The notes beneath the pieces are model-generated. The model ran no database searches. It worked only from the letters and a program-made list of their open reading frames with translations, and was not told the DNA's origin. A program made the position numbers and the translations under genes. This document shows positions 26,159 through 34,336 of a DNA stretch of 64,000 nucleotides, in pieces. This DNA comes from Allobosea sp. Tri-44 (GTDB taxonomy: Bacteria > Pseudomonadota > Alphaproteobacteria > Rhizobiales > Beijerinckiaceae). Where the stretch lies: positions 536,138-600,137 of the forward strand of contig NZ_NBDP01000007.1 of assembly GCF_004123845.1 (NCBI RefSeq), read 5' to 3'. Numbering within the stretch: the stretch's first letter is position 1; every line of letters begins with the position of its first letter.

Positions 26159-26234
26159 AACACGGCGAAGCGGTACTCGTTTCGCGCCGACCAGTGTCTT
26201 CGTCGCAACGTTTTTGGCCAATCGGCCCGCCTCG

Positions 26235-26828
26235 TCAGATCGCGGGCCGCGTCGCTCCATGAAGCAGCGCGCGGACCATACTGTGATAGCGCTGGTGCAG
26301 CTTGGCTGGATCAATCGGAGGCAGGCTCTGATTGGTGCCACGCGCGCCATCGGCGAGCAGTTGCGCCAAAGCCTCGGGGCCGACATCCGGCTTGACCTGC
26401 AAGAGACTTGCCCCTTCCAGCTCGCCGATAAAGCGCGCGAGCTCGGACTGAAACCCGAGCGCCGAGGCGATCATGATGTCGCGGCAGCGCCGGAACGCCT
26501 GATCATTGATCTCGATGGCGTGCGGCGATGTCGCCAGGCGCCGGCGCGTATTGCCGTATCGCGTATCGAGAATGGTCGCCAGAATCTCGGCGGCGTCTCG
26601 CCCGTCTGCCAGAGCTTCTCGCCCGGCCGCCATCCCGATCTCGACCGCTTGCGCGTTGACGTTCTCGATCAGGAAGCGAAAGGCTTGTTCCTTGCTGCTG
26701 AAGTAGTTGTAGAGCGTTCGCCGCGTGACATCGACGGCCTTGGCGAGGCCGGTCATGGTCAAGTGCTCGTAGCCATGGTCGAGGAACGCCCGCTCCAGCC
26801 GCGACACGAGCTCTACGCGTGTAACCAT
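26235..26828 (-). CDS. TetR/AcrR family transcriptional regulator
   Basis: A 197-residue repressor-type protein. The N-terminal TetR helix-turn-helix is clear: LERAFLDHGYEHLTMTGLAK, then AVDVTRRTLYNYFSSKEQAF. The C-terminal part is helical and ligand-specific, and cannot be assigned. The ATG at 26828 is preferred over a TTG at 26867, which would add 13 non-family residues. It lies 220 bp downstream of an SDR gene on the same strand. A palindrome upstream of the SDR gene (27875-27896) is a candidate binding site. Confidence 0.85.
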   Translation of the reverse strand: MVTRVELVSRLERAFLDHGYEHLTMTGLAKAVDVTRRTLYNYFSSKEQAFRFLIENVNAQAVEIGMAAGREALADGRDAAEILATILDTRYGNTRRRLATSPHAIEINDQAFRRCRDIMIASALGFQSELARFIGELEGASLLQVKPDVGPEALAQLLADGARGTNQSLPPIDPAKLHQRYHSMVRALLHGATRPAI

Positions 26829-27048
26829 CAGAACATCCAGTTGCCCGCCAGACTGCCGGCTCGGCAAACCGACAAGCTCGAACGATTCAGTACGTTCCTT
26901 CTTGCCTCGATTTCCTCGAAGACTGCAATCCGCGGTTTGACAGCCCCCCAGAGCAGACTTTGTTCGAGCGTCACGCCCACGCCAAGTCGAGCCCGACCGA
27001 GATCAGCCCCGCGCGGCGAGGTCGAGCAATTGCGAGTGCCGATTGAGA

Positions 27049-27798
27049 TCAGGGCCCGACGAGCTGACCGCCGTCGACCACCAGGGTTTGAGCGGTGACC
27101 CAACTGGCCTTGTCGGAGGCGAGGAAGAGCACCACCTGGGCGACCTCCTCGGGCTTACCCATCCGGCCGAAGGGAATGCTGGCCAGCGTCGACTGATAGA
27201 GCTCGGGGTTCGACGTCTTCCGGTCTTCCCACGTGCCGCCTGGGAACTCGATCGAACCGGGCGCGACGCAGTTCACTCGAATGCTCTTTTTCGACAGCGT
27301 TTTCGCCTGGCTCGCCGTGTAGTGCATCACGGCTGCCTTGATAGCGCCGTAAGGTGCCGAACGGGACGAGGCTCGCAGGGCCGAGATCGACGAGACGTTC
27401 ACGATCGACGAACCCGGCTTCATGTGAGGGATCGCCGCTTGGCTGCCGCGGACAACAGCCATCATGTCGACGTTGAGCGAAGCTGCCCACCCCTCCTCAT
27501 CATCGGAATGGCCAAAGCCGGAGGCGTTGTTGACGAGGACATCGAGCCCTCCGAGAGCCTTCACGGCCGCGGGCACATAGGCCCCGATCGCATCCGCATT
27601 GGCGAGGTCGACGCTGGCGCCGTGAGCGGCGACGCCGAGCGTTTCGATCTCCCGGCGGGTCGCTTCGAGCGGTCCCGTGCCCCGAGCACAGATCGAAACG
27701 GATGCGCCGCCCGCCGCGAACCCGAGCGCGATGGAGCGCCCGATGCCCCGGCTGCCGCCCATCACGATCACTCTCTTGCCGGCGAAATCCTTGGCCAT
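27049..27798 (-). CDS. SDR family NAD(P)-dependent oxidoreductase
   Basis: A 249-residue classical short-chain dehydrogenase/reductase. The cofactor motif is GGSRGIG near residue 15, NNASGFG near 90, and the catalytic YGAIK near 150, with an upstream Ser in VNVSSISALRASSRS. The C-terminus (WVTAQTLVVDGGQL) is typical of the family. It reduces or oxidises an alcohol/ketone pair; the substrate is unknown. GC-rich flanks and a -35/-10 pair with a palindrome sit in its leader region. The neighbouring TetR gene suggests repression relieved by its substrate or a related compound. Confidence 0.92.
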   Translation of the reverse strand: MAKDFAGKRVIVMGGSRGIGRSIALGFAAGGASVSICARGTGPLEATRREIETLGVAAHGASVDLANADAIGAYVPAAVKALGGLDVLVNNASGFGHSDDEEGWAASLNVDMMAVVRGSQAAIPHMKPGSSIVNVSSISALRASSRSAPYGAIKAAVMHYTASQAKTLSKKSIRVNCVAPGSIEFPGGTWEDRKTSNPELYQSTLASIPFGRMGKPEEVAQVVLFLASDKASWVTAQTLVVDGGQLVGP

Positions 27799-27832
27799 GC
27801 GGACACCCCATCCCGATTGCGTCTAGGTGCCC

Positions 27833-27896
27833 TTATAACCGTAGTGAAAGGCTTGGTTTCAAGTCCCGTCGGCATGACGTGAATGCGTTCAGGTCA
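27833..27896 (-). promoter_or_regulatory. SDR promoter with upstream hyphenated palindrome
   Basis: On the minus strand, TTGAAA (27857-27862) and TTATAA (27833-27838) are separated by 18 bp and lie about 35 bp upstream of the SDR start. Twelve bases further upstream is TGAC-N-TGAA-N4-TTCA-N-GTCA (27875-27896), a two-fold symmetric 22-bp site of the size bound by TetR dimers. Its placement makes the nearby TetR protein the first candidate. Confidence 0.5.
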
Positions 27897-27963
27897 CCTC
27901 GTTTCGACGCATCTCAGGATGATTAGTATGATGGGCCTGATCCATCTCCTAACAGGCCACCTG

Positions 27964-29142
27964 TCAGCAGCCGATGACCTTGAATTCCACCCGCCGATCG
28001 AGCGCATCGCTGCCGTCGTCCTTGCCGGTTCCGATAAGATTTTCCTTGAAGCCGCGCCCACTCGCGATCATGCGAGCGCGATCTTCCGGCATGCCGGTCA
28101 ACAGCAGATCCATGACGAACTGGGCACGAAGCGCCGAGAGGCGCTCGTTCACCTGCGGTGGCCCGGTGCGCGAGGTGTGTCCGACGACCTCCAGGCAGGC
28201 GCCCTTCTGGCGTGCGCGCGTCGCAATCTGGCTCAGCCACATCGGATAGGGTTCGGTGATCCGGGGATCGTCGATGAACTGCGTGGTCCCGGGTTTGAAC
28301 AGCAGCTTCACCATGAGCTGGTTGGCGCCCAGGCCGTAATCGATGAGATCCCCGAAGGCGTCGACCATATCGTCACGCCGCGCGAGCTTGCTGGCGGCGA
28401 GATAGGTCCCGATTCTGACCCGGTGCTGCTCGCCGCCCGGCAGGGTGCGCGCCGCCCGATAATAGGCGAGCGCCTCGCGGAAGCGCTGGGCTTCATAGGC
28501 AAGGATGCCATCATTGACCAAGGCGTTGGCAGTCAGCCGTTCGACATAGGCGGGGTCGATCGTCTCGCCGAGCTTCGTGCCCTGACAGGTCTTGATATAG
28601 ACGTCGGTGGCTTGGTCCTTCGCCCAGAGTGGCGCGTCGCTATAGTATTGGGTCGGCGTCACGTCGACGCCCTCGATCCGGGCACGTGCCACGCCCTTCG
28701 AGACGACGCTGTTCGACTTCAGGTCCGCGAGCGTCAGGCAGATGCGGTAGGCGTCACGCGCGCCGTCCGTCGCTCCGCTGTTGTTCACGGCCGTGAAGGT
28801 GCCGACCAGAACGACCGGCTTGCGCGCCAGCGAGGCGCTGTCGAAGGAATGCACGGTGAAGCGCGGATAGGATTTGCGCACGATCTCGATCAGGGTCTGC
28901 TGCATCGTGCGGGTGGCGGTCGATTGGGAGCCGGAGGCCGCGTCGATCAGGGGGTCGATGACGAGATCGACCTGCTGGTCAGTGAGCGCCGCCTTGCCGA
29001 AGAGGTCGTCGGCCGCCTTCTGCAGCGCTTGCGGGAAAGGCACCGGTACGGGTGGCGGCGCCGATTGCGCCCGCGCGGTAGCGGCGCTCGCCAGAAGCGT
29101 CAGCGGAATCAGAATGCGGCTGAAGCGCGTAAGGATCGACAT
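27964..29142 (-). CDS. OmpA-domain envelope protein with TPR-like segment
   Basis: A 392-residue exported protein. The signal peptide ends ATARAQ. Residues 35-190 form a globular region I do not recognise. A TPR-like helical stretch follows (ALVNDGILAYEAQRFREALA, YYRAARTLPGG), and an OmpA-like peptidoglycan-binding domain lies at the C-terminus (LEVVGHTSRTGPPQVNERLS, ALRAQFVMDLL, DALDRRVEFKVIG). The OmpA domain should anchor it to the cell wall in the periplasm. It is 50 bp downstream of the secreted caspase gene, with AGGAGGAG before its ATG, so the two form one operon. Confidence 0.85.
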   Translation of the reverse strand: MSILTRFSRILIPLTLLASAATARAQSAPPPVPVPFPQALQKAADDLFGKAALTDQQVDLVIDPLIDAASGSQSTATRTMQQTLIEIVRKSYPRFTVHSFDSASLARKPVVLVGTFTAVNNSGATDGARDAYRICLTLADLKSNSVVSKGVARARIEGVDVTPTQYYSDAPLWAKDQATDVYIKTCQGTKLGETIDPAYVERLTANALVNDGILAYEAQRFREALAYYRAARTLPGGEQHRVRIGTYLAASKLARRDDMVDAFGDLIDYGLGANQLMVKLLFKPGTTQFIDDPRITEPYPMWLSQIATRARQKGACLEVVGHTSRTGPPQVNERLSALRAQFVMDLLLTGMPEDRARMIASGRGFKENLIGTGKDDGSDALDRRVEFKVIGC

Positions 29143-29192
29143 GCTTCACTCCTCCTGCCGTGTGAGGTGTCCGCCGCCCCCGTCAGCGCCGC

Positions 29193-30647
29193 TCAGCGGC
29201 ATTGCTGAAGCTGCTCGCGTGCTGCCGGCGTCAACTCTCCGAGCTGGGCCCGCAGCAGAAGCTCGCTGCACTGCGCCCTGGTCTGCATCGTCGCAGCCGG
29301 GGCATCGACGCGACGCTCCACCGGGCGCGGCGCGCTCGCCGGCACGGCCTGGGGCTGTGTCAAGCGATCGGGCGACGAGGGCGCCAACGTGCCGAGGCGC
29401 GCTGCCATCGCCTGCTCGACATTGCGACGCTCTTCGGCCAGGCGCCGTTTCTCGACTTCGAGCGCGGCCAGTTCCTTCTCACGGCGAGCCAGTTCGTCCG
29501 CGAGCCGGGAACGCTCGGCCGGGTCCCTGGCCGCTTGCCTGGGCGGGATCGGAACCGGCTTCGCCTGTGGGGTATCGTTGGTCGCGGCCGGCGGCCGCGC
29601 CGGCTCGGCGGGCTCCTGCCGGGCAAGGTCGGTCGCGGCCTGCTTACGCCCCTGTTCGGCCTGTTCGAGCCGTTCGAGCAGCGCCCGCTCACGCTCTGCG
29701 AATTCGCGCACCAGCCTGTCGCGTTCGCTTGCCGCAATCGAGCGGCGCTCGATCAGGTCGAGGCGCGTGCGTGCGTCGATGGACAAGGAGCTGGCGGGAT
29801 AGCGCTGGATGAAGTCCTTGAGAACGTCAGGCTCGTCAGTGGAGCGGATGCGCTGCCAGACGCTGGCATCGGTCTCCGCGAGATTGAGGTAGAAATCACC
29901 GAGCAAGGATAGCGAGAGCTCCGGCGTCTGCCGCCCCGCGGTGGCATCGTAGACGCTCTTCTGGACGCGGCGGAACATCGTCGCCACCTCGAGCCCAGGC
30001 TGGTCGATCTCGCGCACCAGCGCCGCCGTGAATGGGCTGTTGCGGCCGGTGCCGTCGGCGGCGACGTCGTTGGCCTGCGTCGCATAGGCGATGACCATGC
30101 CTTGCGCCCGGGCCACGGGGGCGAGGCCCGAGCCGACCGAGAATCCACGCGTCGCCTGCCTCTTGGCGAGCTGATTGACGAACGGATTGTTGCGACAGGC
30201 GTCGAGCACCATGATCTTGACGCCCTTGGCGAAGTTCAGCGCCGTGACGACGTCGTTGAGCCGCGTCGTCTCGTACTGGACACCGGCCTCATCCTCGATC
30301 TTGGCCTCGACCGGCACGAGGTAGTTCTCGCCGTTGAACTGGAAGCCGTGGCCGGCGAAGTAGAACATCACGGAATCGGCGTCCTGCGCCAGTCGGGCGA
30401 AGCGGGTCAGCGCCGTATCCATGCCGCGCTTGTCGAGATCGATACCATCGACCACTTCGAAGCCGACCTTGCGCAGCGCCGCGGCCATGTCGCGGGCGTC
30501 ATTGACCGTATTCGGCAGAACGGGCGCGTTGCGGTAGCTGGAATTGCCGATGACGAGGGCAACACGCCGCTCCGAAGCCGGCGCCGCCATGGCGAGGCTC
30601 GTCAGCATGAGCATGATCAGCCCGCAGAGTCTGGCGATGAGGATCAT
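29193..30647 (-). CDS. Secreted caspase-family protease (peptidase C14)
   Basis: A 484-residue protein with a signal peptide (residues 1-22) and a caspase p20-type domain at about 27-250. The catalytic dyad is visible: His100 in YFAGHGFQFNGENYLVP and Cys151 in MVLDACRNNPF. RRVALVIGNSSY and NDARDMAAALRKVGFEV are family hallmarks. Residues about 320-430 are charged and helical, probably coiled coil, with a Pro-rich break. The C-terminal tail has two Cys (RTQCSELL, LQQCR). The expected action is cleavage after a basic or acidic residue in the periplasm; the target is unknown. It reads divergently from the DUF4399 genes and pairs with the OmpA-domain gene. Confidence 0.9.
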   Translation of the reverse strand: MILIARLCGLIMLMLTSLAMAAPASERRVALVIGNSSYRNAPVLPNTVNDARDMAAALRKVGFEVVDGIDLDKRGMDTALTRFARLAQDADSVMFYFAGHGFQFNGENYLVPVEAKIEDEAGVQYETTRLNDVVTALNFAKGVKIMVLDACRNNPFVNQLAKRQATRGFSVGSGLAPVARAQGMVIAYATQANDVAADGTGRNSPFTAALVREIDQPGLEVATMFRRVQKSVYDATAGRQTPELSLSLLGDFYLNLAETDASVWQRIRSTDEPDVLKDFIQRYPASSLSIDARTRLDLIERRSIAASERDRLVREFAERERALLERLEQAEQGRKQAATDLARQEPAEPARPPAATNDTPQAKPVPIPPRQAARDPAERSRLADELARREKELAALEVEKRRLAEERRNVEQAMAARLGTLAPSSPDRLTQPQAVPASAPRPVERRVDAPAATMQTRAQCSELLLRAQLGELTPAAREQLQQCR

Positions 30648-30663
30648 GGTCCCTTCCTCGCGT

Positions 30664-30764
30664 CAGGCTACCGCATGACTTCACCGGGCGCCAGAACAAA
30701 GCCGCTCCAGCTACGTCAGCGCCAAGTGTTCCGCTTGTGGACGTGCTGCCGCGCTGGTAGCCTG
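30664..30764. promoter_or_regulatory. Divergent promoter region of the caspase/DUF4399 cassette
   Basis: For the plus-strand genes, TTGTGG (30735-30740) and TAGCCT (30758-30763) are spaced by exactly 17 bp, upstream of the start at 30797. The nonamer GGTAGCCTG (30756-30764), which contains this -10, recurs inverted as CAGGCTACC (30664-30672). There it would serve as the -10 of the leftward caspase gene, although its -35 is poor. Confidence 0.45.
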
Positions 30765-30796
30765 CCCGCACTCGTCTCATGGATGGGGAGACGTCG

Positions 30797-32077
30797 ATGC
30801 CATCGAGGGCGCTTCGCCTTATACCCACCCTGGTACCGGCGGCTCTGGCATGCGCCATGGCCATTGCTCTTCCGGTCGGCGAGGCTGCGGCCCAGGCGCG
30901 CGCGATGCAGCGCAGCCCGGCCCCGGCAACCGCCAAGCTCAGCTTCGTCGGCCTCGCCAACAATGACCGCGTTTCCGGCAAGCTCACGGTCCGCTTCGCG
31001 ATCAGCGGCATGGAGATCGCGCCCGCCGGGCAGGCGAGGCGCAATGCCGGGCACCATCATCTGTTGATCGACACCGGGCTGCCGGCGCTCGACCAGCCGA
31101 TCCCGAGCGACTTCAACCACATCCACTTCGGCGGCGGGCAGACCGAGGCCGAGATCGCGCTGACGCCAGGCCGGCACACGCTCCAGCTTCTCTTCGCCGA
31201 CCATGCTCATGTACCGCATGATCCGCCGGTCGTGTCCGAGCGGATCACCGTCGAGGTCGCGGCCGATCCGGCCGAGAAGCCGCGCACCGCCGCCGCCTCC
31301 GGCGGCCGGGTCTTCTTCATCGACCTCAAGGATGGCGCCACGATTCCGACCCGCGCGAAGATCCGCTTCGGCATCGAGGGCATCGTCATCACGCCCGCCG
31401 GCACGATGAGCGCCAATGGCGGCCATCACCATCTGCTGGTCGACGCGGAGGTGCCGGCGCTCGACCGCGAGATCCCCAGCGATTTCAACCATCTGCATTT
31501 CGGACGCGGCCAGACCGAGGTCGAGCTCTCGCTCCCCCCCGGCGAGCATACGCTGCAGCTCCTCCTGGGCGATCACGAGCATGTCCCGCATGATCCTCCG
31601 GTGATGTCCGAGCGAATCCGCGTGCGCGTCGTCGACACCGTGCAGGCTGGCTCCGTGGCATCTGCAGCCCCGGTCGCAGGAGTGGGCCGCGCGCGTACAG
31701 CTGCGCCCAACGACGCCGCCGTCTACTTCATCTATCCGAAGGACGGCGCGACGATCTTCCCGAGCTCGACGATCCGCTTCGGGCTGCGCAATATGGGCGT
31801 CGCGCCCGCCGGCGTCGCCAAGCCGAACACCGGGCACCATCATTTGCTGGTCGATGTGCCGACGCCGGGGCTCGGTGAGCCGATCCCGTCCGACCTCAAC
31901 CACATTCATCTCGGCGGCGGCCAGACGGAGCGGCGCATCACCCTGCCGCCCGGCAAGCATACGCTGCAGCTCCTTCTCGCGGACGCGGCCCATGTGCCGC
32001 ACGATCCACCGGTCATGTCGGAGCGCATCACCGTCACGGTGATGCCGGGCGGCCGCAAATCGGCGAGGCGTCGATGA
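30797..32077 (+). CDS. Exported protein with three DUF4399 domains
   Basis: A 426-residue protein from the ATG at 30797, which has GGGGAG six bases upstream; an ATG at 30779 lacks a ribosome site. The signal peptide ends at about residue 33. Three tandem DUF4399 domains follow (about 47-155, 170-275 and 305-415). Each has GHHHLL(I/V)D, IPSD(F/L)NH(I/L)H(F/L)G, GQTE and HTLQLL, then HVPHDPP and a strand S-E-R-I. The dense, invariant histidines suggest metal binding, but the domain has no established function. It acts outside the cytoplasm and overlaps the next DUF4399 gene by four bases. Confidence 0.9.
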   Translation: MPSRALRLIPTLVPAALACAMAIALPVGEAAAQARAMQRSPAPATAKLSFVGLANNDRVSGKLTVRFAISGMEIAPAGQARRNAGHHHLLIDTGLPALDQPIPSDFNHIHFGGGQTEAEIALTPGRHTLQLLFADHAHVPHDPPVVSERITVEVAADPAEKPRTAAASGGRVFFIDLKDGATIPTRAKIRFGIEGIVITPAGTMSANGGHHHLLVDAEVPALDREIPSDFNHLHFGRGQTEVELSLPPGEHTLQLLLGDHEHVPHDPPVMSERIRVRVVDTVQAGSVASAAPVAGVGRARTAAPNDAAVYFIYPKDGATIFPSSTIRFGLRNMGVAPAGVAKPNTGHHHLLVDVPTPGLGEPIPSDLNHIHLGGGQTERRITLPPGKHTLQLLLADAAHVPHDPPVMSERITVTVMPGGRKSARRR

Positions 32078-32526
32078 GAATTTCGCGCCGTAGCGTGGCT
32101 GGTCTCCTGGCGGCTTCTTGCGTGATGGCCGGCCCCTTCTGGGCAACCAATGTGCTGGCGCAGCCCGCCAAGCGGCAGAAGCCGCCGCCCGGCGCTCTCG
32201 TCTATTTTCACTATCCCCTCGACGGACTACGCGTGCCGGAGCGCTTCACCGTCCGGATCGGGCTGCGCAACATGGGTGTCGCGCCGGCTGGCGTCGAGCA
32301 CGCAGCGACCGGTCATCACCATTTGCTGATCGACACCGATCCCGGCCCACCCGGCCAGCCGATCCCGTCCGATTACAACAATATCCATCTCGGCAATGGT
32401 CAAACGGAGGTTGTCGTCACCTTGCCGAAAGGGCCTCATACGCTGCAATTATTGCTTGGGGACCACACCCACACGCCGCATGATCCGCCGGTGATGTCGC
32501 AGAAGATCACGATCTATGTGCGCTGA
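32074..32526 (+). CDS. Exported single-domain DUF4399 protein
   Basis: A 150-residue protein. The N-terminus ISRRSVAGLLAAS resembles a twin-arginine signal and ends near VLAQ. One DUF4399 domain (about 40-150) repeats the neighbour's motifs: TGHHHLLIDTD, IPSDYNNIHLGNGQTE, HTLQLLLGDHTH, PHDPPVMS. Here the NH(I/L)H motif is NNIH, so one His is lost. The ATGA overlap with the upstream gene indicates translational coupling. Together the two genes supply four copies of the domain. Confidence 0.88.
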   Translation: MRISRRSVAGLLAASCVMAGPFWATNVLAQPAKRQKPPPGALVYFHYPLDGLRVPERFTVRIGLRNMGVAPAGVEHAATGHHHLLIDTDPGPPGQPIPSDYNNIHLGNGQTEVVVTLPKGPHTLQLLLGDHTHTPHDPPVMSQKITIYVR

Positions 32527-32566
32527 GACTGCGGCAAACTGCGCCCCGAGACGCCGCTGATGATAG

Positions 32567-34294
32567 ATGGTCGCTAGCATGGACTGGTTGCGCTCCCTCG
32601 TCCTCGCCGTCGCGCTCGTCACGCTCGCGGCAATCCCTGCCCTGCCGCAGGAGGCTACGCCGCCAACCCGCGTTGCACTGGTGATCGCCAACGGCGCCTA
32701 TCCCGATGCGGCCCTGGCCCAGGCGTCGACACAGGGCCGCGCCGTTGCTGCTGCTCTGCGCGAAGGCGGCTTCGACGTCGTAGCGATGGAAAATGGGCCC
32801 CGTGCGGACATGCGGCAGGCCATCGCTCAGTTTGCCGGCAAGCTGCGCCCCGGCGCTGCGGTCGTTGTCTTCTATTCCGGTCACGCCGTGCAGCAGCGCG
32901 ACCGCGATTTCCTCGTGCCGATCTCGCCCAATCCGGTGCAGGATGCAGTCGATCTCGACGAGGTGATCGATCCGTTGATCATTGCCAAGCCGTCCAGCGC
33001 CCTCGTGCTAATCGATGCCAGCCGCGACAATCCCTGGCAGGCGCGAGGCAAGGGCCTGCGTGCGACCGAGCGGCTCGAGACCGTCGCGGTGATGTTCACC
33101 GCCGCGCCGGGAAAGACGGTCGCGGATTCCGGTCCCCGTGGCAATCGCGCGGTCGAGGAGTGGCTGAAGGCGATCCGTACGCCTGGCCTTGAGATGGCGG
33201 CGGCAGTCGAGCGCGTGCGCGACGCCGTGGCGAAGGCGAGCGGGCGCAGCCAGCAAATCTGGCTCTCATCGGCGCCGCCAAAGGGGCTCGTGGTGACGCC
33301 CATCGGCCAGCCCGTCGCGATGGCGCAGGCGAACCGCGCCGTCATCCTGTCACCGCCAAGTTCCGACACCTCGCCGGACGCCTTCGAGCTCGCCTTCTGG
33401 GAATCGATCCGCAACAGCGAGAATGCCAGCGAATACCGCGCCTATCTCGATTCCTATCCGAACGGCCGTTTCTCGGCGCTGGCGCGCGCCCGCGAGCAGC
33501 TCTATCGCGGCAGGCCCGGGGCGGCTGCAGCCTCGGCCGCTCGGCCTCCGGCGGCCGCAACGCCCGCCCCGCCGGCGCCGAAGACGGGCCCGATCCGCGA
33601 TTGCAGCGATTGCCCCGAACTGACGGCGATACCGCCGGGCTCTTTCCAGATGGGTTCGAACGATCTCTACGAATTCGAGAAGCCCATTCACCCCGTTACC
33701 GTGCGCGGCTTCTATCTCGGCACGCGCGAAGTGAATTTCGAGGAATGGGACCGCTGTGTAAACGAGGGAGGCTGCAACTACCGGCCTGACGATCGCGGGC
33801 TGGGGCGCGGCAAGCGCCCCGTCACGGATCTTCACTGGAATGACGCCAACGCCTATCTCGCCTGGCTCTCGACCAAAACGGGAAAGCGCTATCGGCTGCC
33901 CAGCGAGAGCGAATGGGAATATGCCGCGCGTGCCGGCACGACGACGACCTATCCCTGGGGCCAGACCGTGGAGAAGGACCGCGCGAACTGCCTGGGCTGC
34001 AACGATCAGCCGCGCCGCAGCGCGGTCACTTCGGGCCAGTATCCGCCCAACGCCTTCGGCCTCTATGACATGGCTGGCAACGCGGCCGAATGGGTCGCCG
34101 ATTGCTGGAGCGAGAATTATCGCGCCGCACCGCGCGACGGCAGTGCCCATGTGCTGCCTGGATGCCGCGAGCGCGTGCTGCGCGGAGGCTCCTTCAACAA
34201 TGATCCACGCTATCTGCGCTCGGCCGCCCGCTTCAAATACGAGGCCGATGTGCGCTTCTACACCAACGGCTTCCGCGTCGCGCGCGAGCCCTGA
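32567..34294 (+). CDS. Caspase-like domain fused to FGE-sulfatase domain, catalytic Cys replaced by Ser
   Basis: A 575-residue exported protein; the start could also be the ATG at 32579, which gives a neater signal peptide. Residues about 33-250 are a caspase-like domain: VALVIANGAYPDA, VVFYSGHAVQ with His106, and LIDASRDNPW. In the last motif Ser152 occupies the position of the catalytic Cys seen as DACRNNPF in the partner at 29193-30647. A Pro/Ala linker (about 315-340) leads to a formylglycine-generating-enzyme-like domain (ELTAIPPGSFQMGS, RLPSESEWEYAARAGT, YDMAGNAAEWVADCW, VLRGGSFNN). The caspase part may be inactive or serine-dependent; the FGE-like fold may be a binding module. It follows the DUF4399 genes by 40 bp. 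Confidence 0.88.
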   Translation: MVASMDWLRSLVLAVALVTLAAIPALPQEATPPTRVALVIANGAYPDAALAQASTQGRAVAAALREGGFDVVAMENGPRADMRQAIAQFAGKLRPGAAVVVFYSGHAVQQRDRDFLVPISPNPVQDAVDLDEVIDPLIIAKPSSALVLIDASRDNPWQARGKGLRATERLETVAVMFTAAPGKTVADSGPRGNRAVEEWLKAIRTPGLEMAAAVERVRDAVAKASGRSQQIWLSSAPPKGLVVTPIGQPVAMAQANRAVILSPPSSDTSPDAFELAFWESIRNSENASEYRAYLDSYPNGRFSALARAREQLYRGRPGAAAASAARPPAAATPAPPAPKTGPIRDCSDCPELTAIPPGSFQMGSNDLYEFEKPIHPVTVRGFYLGTREVNFEEWDRCVNEGGCNYRPDDRGLGRGKRPVTDLHWNDANAYLAWLSTKTGKRYRLPSESEWEYAARAGTTTTYPWGQTVEKDRANCLGCNDQPRRSAVTSGQYPPNAFGLYDMAGNAAEWVADCWSENYRAAPRDGSAHVLPGCRERVLRGGSFNNDPRYLRSAARFKYEADVRFYTNGFRVAREP

Positions 34295-34336
34295 CGACGG
34301 CTCATTTGGCCGGCGCTGCGCGGCTGCGTAGCCTGC

